A stretch of 64,000 nt of DNA from an uncultured Saprospiraceae bacterium (GCA_937929945.1 CALFUK010000049.1:16625-80624), one strand, 5' to 3'. Shown: positions 46,738-56,847, numbered from the stretch's first letter. Program-made: numbers and translations. The notes: generated by a model not told the origin, from the sequence alone.

Positions 46738-49515
46738 TCATTCGCTTTTCTTCCCATTATCTTTCTTTCCATTTTTGCCATCATCTTTCTTGAGGTCCTT
46801 CACCGCATCCTTCACATCTTTGGTCGCCTTCTTTAATTTAGCGATATCCTTTTCTTTCTTTTGGGCGGCTTTTTCCTTTTTGATGTTGGGCTTATCACTG
46901 GTCGTAGAGGCTGAATCACTAAAGGTGAAGCCTTTCTTATCCGTTCCGATGTAGATGGTGTCACCCGCTTCGATGTCTCCCGAGAGGACCTGTTTCGACA
47001 GCTCGTTGATGATTTCTTTCTGGATCACTCGCTTTAATGGTCGTGCACCGAATTGAGGATCGTAGCCAAGATCTGCCAGTAAGTCCATGGCTGATTCTGT
47101 GAATTCTATACTGATGTCCTGTTTAGCAAGATTCTTATAGATTTTCTTTAATAGTATTTTAGCGATGAGCTTGATCTCGGCTTTGGTCAGCGGCAAGAAC
47201 ATGATTTTCTCATCGATCCGATTGAGGAATTCTGGACGTAGATTCTCCTTTAGCATATCGAAGACTTCCATTCTGGTCGTGTCGATGATTTCACCTCTGT
47301 GATCATCTCCGACTGCTTCTAAGTCCTCAAAGTTCTCCAGGATGACCTCGGCACCCATGTTAGAGGTCATGATGATGATGGTATTTTTGAAGTTGGCTTC
47401 GCGACCTTTATTATCGGTCAGTCTTCCATCGTCTAATACCTGTAGTAGTATATTGAAGGTATCAGGATGTGCTTTTTCTATTTCATCGAGAAGGACGATA
47501 GAGTAGGGCCGTCTTCTGACTGCTTCTGTCAGCTGTCCGCCTTCATCATAGCCGACGTACCCTGGAGGCGCACCGACCAGTCTTGATACTGAGTGCTTTT
47601 CTTGAAATTCACTCATGTCTATTCTCGTGATGGCTTTTTCATCATCGAACAGGACTTCTGCCAGTGTCTTCGCTAGCTCTGTCTTACCGACACCCGTAGG
47701 CCCTAAAAAGATAAATGAGCCAATCGGCTTTTTCTGATCTCCGAGTCCAGCTCTGCTTCGTCGCACGGCGTCCGCCACAGCGATGACAGCTTCTTTCTGG
47801 CCGATCAGTCGTTTAGAGATTTCATCTTCCAGTTTGAGTAGACGATCCTTTTCACTCTTCATCATCTTCGCTACGGGGATACCTGTCCACCTAGCCACGA
47901 CCTCTGCGATGTCATTTTCAGTGACCTCTTCATTGGTGAATCGGGTCTCTTCGGGCAGCTTATCCAGTTTTTCTTCTGTCGCTTTCAGCATGGCTTCTTT
48001 GGCCTTTAGATCTCCATATCTGATCTTGGCGACGAGCTCAAAGTCGCTTTCCCGTTCTGCCTTAGCTGCTTGCTGCTCCAGATCCTCTATCTCTTTTTTG
48101 ATGGACGACATCTGATCGACTATTTCTTTTTCGCTTTGCCAGGCAGCAGTGATGGAGTCGAGACTCTGCTTAGCATTAGCGATCTGCTCATTGACCCGTT
48201 TCAGCTTTTTATCATTCTTCTCCCTCATGATACCAGCGCGCTCGATTTCGAGCTGTCTGACCTTCCTGTCTTGCTCATCTATTTCATCTGGTACAGAGTC
48301 TAGCTCTAGCCTGAGCTTAGCCGCTGCTTCATCGATCAGGTCGATGGCTTTGTCCGGCAGTTTCCGATCGGTAATGTATCTATGGGACAGCTCTACTGCG
48401 GCGACGAGAGCCTCATCCAGTATGTCTATCTTGTGATACACTTCATATTTGTCTTGGATGCCTCGCAGGATCGAGATCGAATCTTCCAGACTCGGCTCAT
48501 CGATCAGGACAGTCTGGAATCTTCTGACCAGCGCTTTATCTTTCTCGAAGTATTTTTGGTATTCATCTAATGTGGTGGCACCTATGGTCCTGAGTTCTCC
48601 ACGGGCGAGAGCTGGCTTCAGGATATTAGCTGCATCCATCGCACCATTACCACCGCCTGCGCCGATCAGTGTGTGTATCTCATCGATGAAGAGGATGATT
48701 TCCCCTGCGGCACTATTCACCTCTTTGATCACTGCCTTGAGTCGCTCTTCGAATTCTCCTTTGTACTTAGCACCCGCGATCAGTGCTGCAAGATCCAGGA
48801 CGAATATTTTCTTGGACTGCAGGTTTTCTGGCACATCATTTTGTACAATCCTCCAAGCGATGCCTTCTACGATGGCGGTCTTACCGACGCCTGAGTCCCC
48901 GACCAAGATCGGGTTATTCTTCTTACGTCTGGATAAGATATGCAGTATCCGTCTGATCTCTTCATCTCGTCCGATGATCGGATCTAATTTACCAGTCTCT
49001 GCCCGTTCATTTAGATTGATGGCGAATTTATTCAGCGCATTATACTCGCCGTCAGCATGTTGATCTTTCACCTTACGGCCTTTTCTCAGCTCTTCTATCG
49101 CTTTGCGTAGACCATCTTCTGTCCCGCCGAGGTCTTTGAGGATTTGGCTGGCCTTGTCTTTTCCTTTTAGTATGCCGAGCAGCATCATTTCCAGTGAGAT
49201 GAATTCATCACCGAATTCTTTCATGAGCTTTTTAGCGCGGCTGTTGGCTTTATTGGCATCATTAGTCAGAAACTGCTTGCCATCTCCACCTTCCACTTTG
49301 GGAAATCGCTCAATCGCCAGATTTAGTTCTTTTTTTAATCTGATGATATTGATGGACATCTTATTGAGTAAAAACTCTGTGAGTTTTTCGTCTGTCTCTA
49401 AGATACCTCGGAGTAAGTGGACTGTATCCACACTCTGTTGGTCCAGTCCGCCTGCGATCTGTTGTGCCTTCAGGATGGCTTCTTGAGCCTTTACCGTAAA
49501 TATATCGTACGTCAT
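46738..49515 (-). CDS. clpB: ATP-dependent disaggregase ClpB with lysine-rich tail
   Basis: Hexameric AAA+ chaperone that rescues aggregated proteins with DnaK. The 925 residues include the N-domain (1-145), NBD1 with GDSGVGKT near 205 and FIDEIHTLIG near 278, the long middle coiled coil (about 400-530) that marks ClpB over ClpA/ClpC, and NBD2 with GPTGVGKTELAKT near 605. After the usual end (about residue 862) there is an extra tail of about 60 residues packed with lysine and glutamate (DKPNIKKEKAAQKKEKDIAK and onward). Standard ClpB is about 860 residues. ATG start. Heat-shock regulation is likely but no operator was seen. Confidence 0.96.
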   Translation of the reverse strand: MTYDIFTVKAQEAILKAQQIAGGLDQQSVDTVHLLRGILETDEKLTEFLLNKMSINIIRLKKELNLAIERFPKVEGGDGKQFLTNDANKANSRAKKLMKEFGDEFISLEMMLLGILKGKDKASQILKDLGGTEDGLRKAIEELRKGRKVKDQHADGEYNALNKFAINLNERAETGKLDPIIGRDEEIRRILHILSRRKKNNPILVGDSGVGKTAIVEGIAWRIVQNDVPENLQSKKIFVLDLAALIAGAKYKGEFEERLKAVIKEVNSAAGEIILFIDEIHTLIGAGGGNGAMDAANILKPALARGELRTIGATTLDEYQKYFEKDKALVRRFQTVLIDEPSLEDSISILRGIQDKYEVYHKIDILDEALVAAVELSHRYITDRKLPDKAIDLIDEAAAKLRLELDSVPDEIDEQDRKVRQLEIERAGIMREKNDKKLKRVNEQIANAKQSLDSITAAWQSEKEIVDQMSSIKKEIEDLEQQAAKAERESDFELVAKIRYGDLKAKEAMLKATEEKLDKLPEETRFTNEEVTENDIAEVVARWTGIPVAKMMKSEKDRLLKLEDEISKRLIGQKEAVIAVADAVRRSRAGLGDQKKPIGSFIFLGPTGVGKTELAKTLAEVLFDDEKAITRIDMSEFQEKHSVSRLVGAPPGYVGYDEGGQLTEAVRRRPYSIVLLDEIEKAHPDTFNILLQVLDDGRLTDNKGREANFKNTIIIMTSNMGAEVILENFEDLEAVGDDHRGEIIDTTRMEVFDMLKENLRPEFLNRIDEKIMFLPLTKAEIKLIAKILLKKIYKNLAKQDISIEFTESAMDLLADLGYDPQFGARPLKRVIQKEIINELSKQVLSGDIEAGDTIYIGTDKKGFTFSDSASTTSDKPNIKKEKAAQKKEKDIAKLKKATKDVKDAVKDLKKDDGKNGKKDNGKKSE

Positions 49516-49896
49516 TTGCTTGTATTCTTATGCTTTATGCTAATCAAATCTCTATCCAAATTCAATTTATCCTTATTCGTAGAAATTTTGTCATGAATCG
49601 AACTTTTAATGAAGTCATTTTGTCATTTTATTAGGCTGGCGTGCTCCATTACTAAGTCTTAATTTTGAAATGTGATCTCTTGGTAGAATGTAACACTTCA
49701 AAAGACATTAGGTTATGCTTGAAGATTTTGATCTACCCATTTTACTTTTCAGGATGCTCTTACCATCAAGCAGATGCGCTGTATAGACTGATTTCGCTGA
49801 AGAATTTTATTGATATTTTAAGAGTGTGCCAGTTTTCGAGTTAGACTAAATCAGCATTTATAAATGTTAAGATATACCATGCTTCGCTAACAAAAT
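49516..49896. other. 381-bp divergent intergenic region
   Basis: Lies between the divergent clpB and the propeller/barrel gene. It should contain both promoters. The only exact TAnnTTTG in the rightward direction is TAATTTTG at 49660-49667, which would leave a leader of more than 200 nt. I see no repeats, RNA gene or further reading frame. Confidence 0.4.
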
Positions 49897-52800
49897 ATGA
49901 ATCAGATGAGAAAAACAGCCTTCCTTCTTGCCTTCATTTTCTTAGGACATAGCCTACCAATTGTCGCTCAGTATTTTGGTAAGAACAAACCTCGCTACAG
50001 AAATTTTGATTTTAAAGTCAAAGAGACACCTCACTTCGATGTCTACTATTACCTCAAAAATCAAGATGCCATAGACCGTACGGCTCAGATGACGGAGCAG
50101 TGGTACGACATGCATCAGCAGATCACACAGGATACATTTTATCATCAGAATCCGATTATCTTCTATAACAATCATGCAGAATTTCAACAGACGAATGCCA
50201 TATCGGGATCGATCGGTGTCGGTACGGGTGGGGTGACCGAGGGACTGAAGAATCGGGTGGTGATGCCACTGACATTCACCAATCAACAGACGAATCAAGT
50301 GCTGGGCCATGAGCTGGTGCACGCCTTCCAATTTCATATGGTGATCAATGGAGACTCTACCTCCATCCGGAGTCTGGCTAATCTGCCACTCTGGATCGTG
50401 GAGGGTATGGCAGAATATATGTCTATTGGTCGAGTAGATCCATTCACTGCTATGTGGATGCGTGATGCCATCATTAATGATGATCTACCTGGACTCGATA
50501 AGATGAACAGCCCTAAGTACTTCCCTTATCGCTACGGGCAGGCCGCCTGGTCATACTTTACTGGACTCTATGGTGATGACGTCATCGAGCCATTATTCAC
50601 AGCGACAGCTAAGTATGGACTGGAGACCTCCGTGCCTTATATACTTGGGACGAGTCTGGAGACAGTCAGCAGCCAGTGGCTCTCTGCGCTGGAGACCTTT
50701 TACGAGCCTTACTTAGGAGACAAAAAAGAAAGAATCAGAGGTAAGAAGCTCATCTCTTCTGACAATTCTGGGCGCATCAATGTATCGCCCACCCTCAGCC
50801 CTAATGGCAGGTATGTGATCTTCATGTCGGAGAAAGATCTGTTCTCCACAGATTTATTTTTAGCTGATGCGCGCACTGGTGAGATCCTCAACAAGGTCGC
50901 TAGTACCATTAAAGACACGGATCTGGATGCGCTCAATTTTTTAGAATCTACAGGTACCTGGTCACCTAATAGTAAGGAGTTTGCATTCATTGGCTTTAGC
51001 CAAGGGGCTAATATACTGGTGATTAAAGAAGCTCTCACTGGCAAGACAGTGGAGAGCCTCAGCATACCAGGTGTCCCAGCGCTGGCTAATCCCGCCTGGC
51101 ACCCCAATGGAAAAGAAATTGTGGTAGTCGGCTTGGTCCAAGGTCAGACTGACCTGTACAGTTATAACCTCAAGTCAGGACGAGTGAAACAGCTCACTGA
51201 CGATGTCTACTCAGAGATCCAGCCATCATTCTCCCCAGATGGAGAGACCCTGCTATTCAGTTATGACAAGCGCAGTATGGTGGAGGGCAGGACTAATGGC
51301 CGTTATTCCTTTGATCTGGCAGAGATGGACTATGCCTCTGGTGAGATCAGTGTCTTAGATGTATTTCCCACGGCTGACAATCTGAATCCCGTGTATGATC
51401 ATGAAGGCAATGTCTATTTCTTCTCTGATCGTGATGGCTTTCGCAATCTGTATAAATATGTCAGTGATTCCACTCAGGTGCTGCAGATGACTGACCTGCT
51501 TACGGGGATCAGTGGCATCTCAAGGTTTTCCCCCGCGATCACCGCATCCACTAAGCGTGATCGGGTGATCTATACACACTATGATGACCACAGCTATGTG
51601 CTGTATCAGGCTGATACGGATGATCTTCTGAATCTACCTGTCGCGAGTGACGATGTAGATTTTACAGCGGGCACTCTGCCTGTCGCAGGACTAAACAAGA
51701 CTGATATCGTGAATCAGAACCTGCGCAACATAGACGAGCTGGCAGTCATAGACAGGTCTGAGATCAGGGACGTAGGCTATAAGTCTAACTTCAAGTTGGA
51801 CTATGTCGGCGGTGGTGGCGGCATCGGTGTGTCCAATTCACGATTCCAAAATTACACTGGGCTGCAGGGCGGCATCGATCTGCTCTTCAGCGATATCCTA
51901 GGCAACAATCAGCTTTTCACTCAGCTCGCGCTGAATGGCTCTTACCTCGACTTCGGCGGGCAGGTGCAGTACCTGAATCGGAAAAATAAATTGGCCTATG
52001 GTGGCGGACTGTCTTTTATTCCCAGTTTGACTGGCTTCAATACAAGACCCTTTGCTGATGAGTTGGAGCTAAATGATGGTCAGACGATTCCAGTGATTGT
52101 AGACCAGGTGAATCTATTGCGGATCTATAACATGGCAGCTAATGGCTTTCTGCACTTTCCGCTTTCTACCACTAAGCGCTTTGAAGCAGGAGCTAGCGTT
52201 GGGAGACAATTTTTCAGATTGGATCAGCGCAATAATTATTATTCCGAAGGTTTTCTCTTTATTGGTTCAGATGAGGAGAAAATAGAAACGGGTGATGAAT
52301 TCCGGTTCAATCAATTTTTCAACTTGAAAAAGGGTAATACCGCAGCTTTCAATGCAGCTTACGTCGAGGATAATTCATTTTTTGGATTGACCTATTCGCC
52401 ACTGGGTGGGCACAGGCTTCGCATCCAAGTAGAGCAGAATTTTGGCATCAATAACTTCACAGGCGCCCTTATCGATGTCAGGAAATACTTCTGGATGAAA
52501 CCAGTGAGTCTGGCATTCAGAGGCATGGGCTACTCCCGTTGGGAGACGAATATCAATTCGATCTTCCCGATCTATGCTGGTAACATGGGTTTTATCAGAG
52601 GCTACGATTTTGTTTTTGACAGTAATATTAATGATCCCATCGGCGGAGGGATCAATCTGGGACAGCTGCTGGGTTCTAAGATCGGCATGTTCAATGCTGA
52701 GATCCGGATACCCTTCACGGGGCCAAAGCAGCTCGCACTCATCGGTTCTAAATTTTTACTCACAGATTTGAATTTCTTCTTTGACGGTGGAGTGGTCTTT

Positions 52801-53010
52801 GACGAGTTCTCTCATTTCAGTGATGGAGAGCCTGTGACGGTGGATCGAGAGGGTACCGTGCAGAATCTGAAGCCTCACTTCGCTAAGTCCATCGGTGTCT
52901 CGGCCAGAGTCAATTTATTCGGAGCTATGATCTTAGAGCCTTATTGGGCTTTCCCGCTGGAGAAGAATAGCCGTGTGCAGTTTGGGTTGAATTTTATTCC
53001 TGGATGGTAG
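49897..53010 (+). CDS. Exported metallohydrolase/beta-propeller/beta-barrel fusion
   Basis: A 1037-residue envelope protein with a signal peptide (about 8-28). Three parts are visible: a peptidase-MA-like domain with HELVHAFQFH near 138 (HExxH zinc motif) and WIVEGMAEYMS near 166; a TolB-like six-bladed propeller (about 290-560) with blades beginning SPNGRYVIF, SPNSKEFAF, HPNGKEIVV and SPDGETLLF; and a C-terminal beta-barrel of the Omp85/surface antigen type (about 630-1037, ending FPLEKNSRVQFGLNFIPGW). Together this suggests an outer-membrane protein that processes or threads a partner. Substrate unknown. The left low-complexity array starts just after the stop. Confidence 0.85.
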   Translation: MNQMRKTAFLLAFIFLGHSLPIVAQYFGKNKPRYRNFDFKVKETPHFDVYYYLKNQDAIDRTAQMTEQWYDMHQQITQDTFYHQNPIIFYNNHAEFQQTNAISGSIGVGTGGVTEGLKNRVVMPLTFTNQQTNQVLGHELVHAFQFHMVINGDSTSIRSLANLPLWIVEGMAEYMSIGRVDPFTAMWMRDAIINDDLPGLDKMNSPKYFPYRYGQAAWSYFTGLYGDDVIEPLFTATAKYGLETSVPYILGTSLETVSSQWLSALETFYEPYLGDKKERIRGKKLISSDNSGRINVSPTLSPNGRYVIFMSEKDLFSTDLFLADARTGEILNKVASTIKDTDLDALNFLESTGTWSPNSKEFAFIGFSQGANILVIKEALTGKTVESLSIPGVPALANPAWHPNGKEIVVVGLVQGQTDLYSYNLKSGRVKQLTDDVYSEIQPSFSPDGETLLFSYDKRSMVEGRTNGRYSFDLAEMDYASGEISVLDVFPTADNLNPVYDHEGNVYFFSDRDGFRNLYKYVSDSTQVLQMTDLLTGISGISRFSPAITASTKRDRVIYTHYDDHSYVLYQADTDDLLNLPVASDDVDFTAGTLPVAGLNKTDIVNQNLRNIDELAVIDRSEIRDVGYKSNFKLDYVGGGGGIGVSNSRFQNYTGLQGGIDLLFSDILGNNQLFTQLALNGSYLDFGGQVQYLNRKNKLAYGGGLSFIPSLTGFNTRPFADELELNDGQTIPVIVDQVNLLRIYNMAANGFLHFPLSTTKRFEAGASVGRQFFRLDQRNNYYSEGFLFIGSDEEKIETGDEFRFNQFFNLKKGNTAAFNAAYVEDNSFFGLTYSPLGGHRLRIQVEQNFGINNFTGALIDVRKYFWMKPVSLAFRGMGYSRWETNINSIFPIYAGNMGFIRGYDFVFDSNINDPIGGGINLGQLLGSKIGMFNAEIRIPFTGPKQLALIGSKFLLTDLNFFFDGGVVFDEFSHFSDGEPVTVDREGTVQNLKPHFAKSIGVSARVNLFGAMILEPYWAFPLEKNSRVQFGLNFIPGW

Positions 53011-53022
53011 GGAGGGATTTGT

Positions 53023-53171
53023 GAGTTATGAGTGAAATAGAGAGTTATGAGTTTTTGAGATAAGAGATATGAGTGAAATAGAGAGTTATGAGTTACTTAG
53101 TTATGAGATATGAGTGATGAGTTGGCGGGAAGTCCAGAGTTATGAGTGAGTGGGAAGTCCAGAGTTATGAG
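53023..53171 (+). repeat. Left low-complexity array (GAGTTATGAG units)
   Basis: Purine-rich sequence with five exact GAGTTATGAG copies (starting 53023, 53042, 53083, 53137 and 53162) and many near-copies such as GAGATATGAG. It includes a 20-bp direct repeat (53127-53146 and 53152-53171). The array ends 73 bp before the cyclodeaminase start. Confidence 0.85.
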
Positions 53172-53244
53172 ATTCTTAGTGCTGAGTGATTGGGTTTGGG
53201 GTTTTTCTGTTTAGATTGAGATTGCACTAAAAAATAGAGCGGCT

Positions 53245-54198
53245 GTGGTTCAGATTGACAATGAATTTATTGGGGAGCATGTTAGTTATTCTGTCTTGAT
53301 TGAAGCATTGCGTGCTGCCTTTCGGGCAGATCAGATAGCATGTCCACCTAAGTCGATTTATGATTATCAGAGTCGTGTCAGTGGCGATACTAATAATTCG
53401 ATGTTGATCATGCCGGCTTGGGACAATCAGGCCTATATTGGAGTGAAGATCATTTCTGCTACCCCTTCTAATGCAGGTTCTGACGCACCCTATTTGAATG
53501 GCAGATATTTGTTGTTTGATGCAGGTACAGGTGTGCCTTTGGCGAGCATGGATGCGAAGCTGATCACGCACATGCGTACAGCGGCGACCTCTGTCCTGGC
53601 AAGTCTCCTCTTGGCGAGACCAGATGCTTCCTCTGTCCTGATTATCGGGAATGGTCAAATTTCACCTCACTACATCAGGGCCTATGCTGCCTTGGATCAG
53701 GTCAATACCATATACCTGTGGGGTAGAAATCAGGATCGTTCTCATGAAGTGCTTGCAGGTCTCGGGCAGATATCAGCATCGGTGTCCGTGGTGTCCAGTT
53801 TTACCTCTGTCATTAATGATGTAGACATCATCAGCTGCATCACCTCTGCCCAGTCTCCCCTGATTTTACAGGAGCATGTTCGGGCAGGCCAGCACTTGGA
53901 CCTGGCAGGATCATTCACTCCCGATATGATGGAAGTCAGTCCTGAAGTGGTAGCCATGAGCGAGCTATACGTGGATAACCGAGACGTCACTCCATATCAT
54001 GCTGGCGAATTAGTGCAAGCCATCGTGTCTGAAAAAATAACGATAGAGCATATCAGAGGCGACCTACACCAGCTATGCTCCATTAGTCCACCACGAATGT
54101 ACGACCCAAGCCAAATCACTCTCTTCAAATCCACAGGCATGGCCACAGAAGACCTCGTCATCGCCACACTCATCCACGAAGCATTCAATCGAGTATAA
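53245..54198 (+). CDS. Ornithine cyclodeaminase/mu-crystallin family protein
   Basis: A 317-residue NAD(P)-binding enzyme of the ornithine cyclodeaminase/alanine dehydrogenase/mu-crystallin family. The substrate part has YSVLIEALRAAF near 16, GVKIISATPSN near 69 and ITHMRTAATSVLASLLLAR near 107-125 (the family's signature). The Rossmann loop reads IIGNGQISPHYIRAYAALDQ near 133. Members deaminate ornithine to proline or reduce cyclic imines, so the exact substrate is uncertain. The start is GTG at 53245. The gene is flanked by two arrays that are reverse complements of one another. Confidence 0.9.
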   Translation: MVQIDNEFIGEHVSYSVLIEALRAAFRADQIACPPKSIYDYQSRVSGDTNNSMLIMPAWDNQAYIGVKIISATPSNAGSDAPYLNGRYLLFDAGTGVPLASMDAKLITHMRTAATSVLASLLLARPDASSVLIIGNGQISPHYIRAYAALDQVNTIYLWGRNQDRSHEVLAGLGQISASVSVVSSFTSVINDVDIISCITSAQSPLILQEHVRAGQHLDLAGSFTPDMMEVSPEVVAMSELYVDNRDVTPYHAGELVQAIVSEKITIEHIRGDLHQLCSISPPRMYDPSQITLFKSTGMATEDLVIATLIHEAFNRV

Positions 54199-54211
54199 TG
54201 CCCTCACCCGC

Positions 54212-54421
54212 ACTCATAACTCATATCTCCCGCACTCGTATCTCTCTCACTCATATCTCTCTCACTCATAACTCATATCTCATATCTCTCTCACTCATAA
54301 CTCAAAAAAAACTCATATCTCTTTCACTCATAATTTATAACTCACTCACTCATAACTAATAACTCCTTCACTCATAACTCATAAAAAAACTCATATCTCA
54401 TAACTCAGAAACTCATAACTC
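54212..54421 (-). repeat. Right low-complexity array (CTCATAACTC units)
   Basis: Pyrimidine-rich sequence with six exact CTCATAACTC copies (starting 54212, 54265, 54294, 54371, 54397 and 54412), the exact reverse complement of the unit of the left array, plus variants such as CTCATATCTC and short A-runs. It lies between the cyclodeaminase stop and the recQ start. Confidence 0.85.
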
Positions 54422-54441
54422 AATCCCTATCTTTAGCCTAT

Positions 54442-56238
54442 ATGATCCACACCATCCTGAAAGAAACATTTGGCTATGCGGCGTTTCGGCCTCTGCAGCA
54501 AGAAGCCATCGAATCAGTGATGGATGGAAAAGATGTGCTTTTAGTATTACCCACAGGTGGAGGCAAGTCAATCTGCTTCCAGATACCCGCACTGGCTAAG
54601 CCTGGACTGAGCTTGGTGATCTCGCCTCTGATTGCACTCATGAATGATCAGGTCTTAGCACTGAAGGAGAATGGCATTGAAGCCTATTCGCTGCACAGCA
54701 ACATTGATTACGATGAAAAAATCAGGATCAGTAATGCCATAGAGGCAGGAGATGCGAAGCTGATCTACATGTCACCAGAAGGGCTACTGAATGAGAAGAT
54801 GATGAGCTACATCAGCTCCAAAGACATCAACCTGATAGCTGTGGATGAAGCCCACTGCGTCTCCATGTGGGGCAATGACTTCAGGCCTGACTACGTGAAG
54901 CTGTCATCGCTGAAGACACACTTCCCTGATGTACCCATCATGGCCGTGACCGCCACGGCTGATAAAGCGACCCAACAAGATATTGTGACCACGCTGCAGA
55001 TGAAAGGTGCACAGCAGTACGTGGGCAGCTTTGAGCGAGAGAACATCACCATCACAGCGCTCCCGGGGCTAAAGCGAATGCAGCAGATACTGGCCTTCTT
55101 AGCTGATCGGCCAGGCGAATCAGGCATCATCTACTGCACCAGCCGTAAGTCTACGCAGCAGCTCGCGGATAAACTCAATGCAGAGGGCATCGATGCAGCC
55201 TGCTACCATGCAGGTCTGGACAGTCAGATCAGAGAGCAGGTCCATCAGGACTTCATCTATGACCGGACGAAGGTGGTCTGTGCCACCATTGCCTTCGGTA
55301 TGGGTATAGACAAGTCCAACATCAGATTTGTGATTCACTATAATCTAAGTAAGAACATTGAAAGCTATTATCAAGAGATCGGACGTGCTGGGCGTGATGG
55401 CTCTGAGGCGGAGGCCTTGCTGTTTTTCAGCTACGCGGATATATCTCAGCTGAAGCGCTTCATAGATGACAGCGCAGCGGAAGATACATATAAGCAGGTA
55501 CAGCACGCTAAGCTGGACCGCATGTGGGAATTCTCTAACACGGCACACTGCCGCACGAACATCATCCTCAGCTATTTTAACGAGTACAAGAGTGAGGGCT
55601 GTGGGCACTGTGACAACTGCCTCAATCCACCCGAGACTTTTGATGGCACGCAGTACACGCAGATGGCGCTCAGCGGAGTCTACCGCGCTCAGGAGCGGAT
55701 CACGTCTAATATCTTGATCGATATCTTGAGAGGCTCTTCTAAGCAGGAGATCATGATGAATGATTATCATCGGCTCAAGACATATGGTGTCGGTAGGGAG
55801 CTACCTTATCCCGACTGGCGTTCCTATCTGACTCAGATCATACACCAGGGCATCCTGTCTATAGATTATTCTGATGGAGGCCGGCTGAAGCTCACACCTC
55901 TGTCTCACGAGGTGCTCTTTGAGTCCAGGCAGGTGAACTTAGTGAAGTTCGTCTGGCAGGACAAGAAGGCGAAGCCAGCGAAAGCAGCTGTCACCGTCAA
56001 CCGAGAAGATGTTGATAAGGATCTCTTCGTAGAACTCAGGTCGCTCCGCACCAGACTGGCGAATGAGCAGGGAGTACCCGCCTACGTCATCTTTCCTAAT
56101 AAAACCTTAGAAGAGCTGGCCGCAGTGAAGCCCCAGACTAAAGTGGCCTTCTCTCAAATCAATGGTGTCGGAAAGCTCAAGCTGGAAAAATACGCGGATG
56201 ACTTTATTCAAAAGATAAAAGAATATGAAGGAGCTTAA
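54442..56238 (+). CDS. recQ: ATP-dependent DNA helicase RecQ
   Basis: 3'-5' helicase for recombination and replication-fork repair. The 598 residues carry the RecQ helicase core (Walker A LPTGGGKS near 35-42, DEAH near 135-138, and the aromatic-rich loop HCVSMWGNDFRPDY), a zinc-binding RQC subdomain with Cys residues near 370 and 387-393 (CRTN and CGHCDNC), a winged helix, and a short C-terminal HRDC-like region (LRSLRTRLANEQGVPAYVIF from about 535 on). ATG start, directly after the right array; no exact TAnnTTTG was found. Confidence 0.94.
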   Translation: MIHTILKETFGYAAFRPLQQEAIESVMDGKDVLLVLPTGGGKSICFQIPALAKPGLSLVISPLIALMNDQVLALKENGIEAYSLHSNIDYDEKIRISNAIEAGDAKLIYMSPEGLLNEKMMSYISSKDINLIAVDEAHCVSMWGNDFRPDYVKLSSLKTHFPDVPIMAVTATADKATQQDIVTTLQMKGAQQYVGSFERENITITALPGLKRMQQILAFLADRPGESGIIYCTSRKSTQQLADKLNAEGIDAACYHAGLDSQIREQVHQDFIYDRTKVVCATIAFGMGIDKSNIRFVIHYNLSKNIESYYQEIGRAGRDGSEAEALLFFSYADISQLKRFIDDSAAEDTYKQVQHAKLDRMWEFSNTAHCRTNIILSYFNEYKSEGCGHCDNCLNPPETFDGTQYTQMALSGVYRAQERITSNILIDILRGSSKQEIMMNDYHRLKTYGVGRELPYPDWRSYLTQIIHQGILSIDYSDGGRLKLTPLSHEVLFESRQVNLVKFVWQDKKAKPAKAAVTVNREDVDKDLFVELRSLRTRLANEQGVPAYVIFPNKTLEELAAVKPQTKVAFSQINGVGKLKLEKYADDFIQKIKEYEGA

Positions 56239-56259
56239 GCCCTTGTTAAACATGACTTT

Positions 56260-56847
56260 ATGAGCTCCATCATTGCTGAAATATTCACCAAGCTCGATTT
56301 TTCTGATGCTGAATTAGTTGTATTAGAAAGTAAATTAAAACGGGTGACCCTGCAAAAGGGAGAGTTTCTGCTGCAGGCTGATGTACATGTGGATCAGCTC
56401 TACTACGTGCACACGGGATGCTTACGCAGCTATTTTTCTGATGCATCTGGGAAGGAGCACATCCTACAGTTCGCAGTGAAAGGCTGGTGGATCAGCGACT
56501 ACATCGCCCTATTTGGCAGTGATAGCTCCAAGGCAGTATCCTATATCGAGTGCATTCAGGATGCCATACTTTATAGTATATCTAAGCATGATTTTGATCG
56601 CCTGTGTCAAGACATGCCTAAGATTGCGTATTTCCACATTCGTAAAATGGAGGGCGCTTTTGCCAGTTTCCAAAACAGAATACTTGAGAATCTGACACTG
56701 ACCGCCAAAGAGCGCTACCTTAATTTTATAGATGCATATCCATCCATCGAAAGCAGTGTGAAGAACTACCACATCGCCTCTTACCTGGGCATCACCACGG
56801 AGAGCTTGAGCAGAATTCGGAAAGAGATATCCTCACACTCAGTTTAA
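56260..56847 (+). CDS. Crp/Fnr family transcriptional regulator
   Basis: A 195-residue protein with a cyclic-nucleotide-binding-like beta-barrel (about 20-115) and a C-terminal helix-turn-helix (HIASYLGITTESLSRIRKEI near 170-189). There are no N-terminal cysteines for an iron-sulfur cluster as in Fnr, so oxygen sensing of that type is unlikely. This short version is common in Bacteroidota. It follows recQ by 21 bp and precedes the deglycase gene by 340 bp; a control link to either is not shown. Confidence 0.9.
   Translation: MSSIIAEIFTKLDFSDAELVVLESKLKRVTLQKGEFLLQADVHVDQLYYVHTGCLRSYFSDASGKEHILQFAVKGWWISDYIALFGSDSSKAVSYIECIQDAILYSISKHDFDRLCQDMPKIAYFHIRKMEGAFASFQNRILENLTLTAKERYLNFIDAYPSIESSVKNYHIASYLGITTESLSRIRKEISSHSV

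Noticed and set aside
53023..54421. CRISPR arrays
   Set aside because: Units are about ten bases, lack regular spacing and unique spacers, and no cas genes are near.
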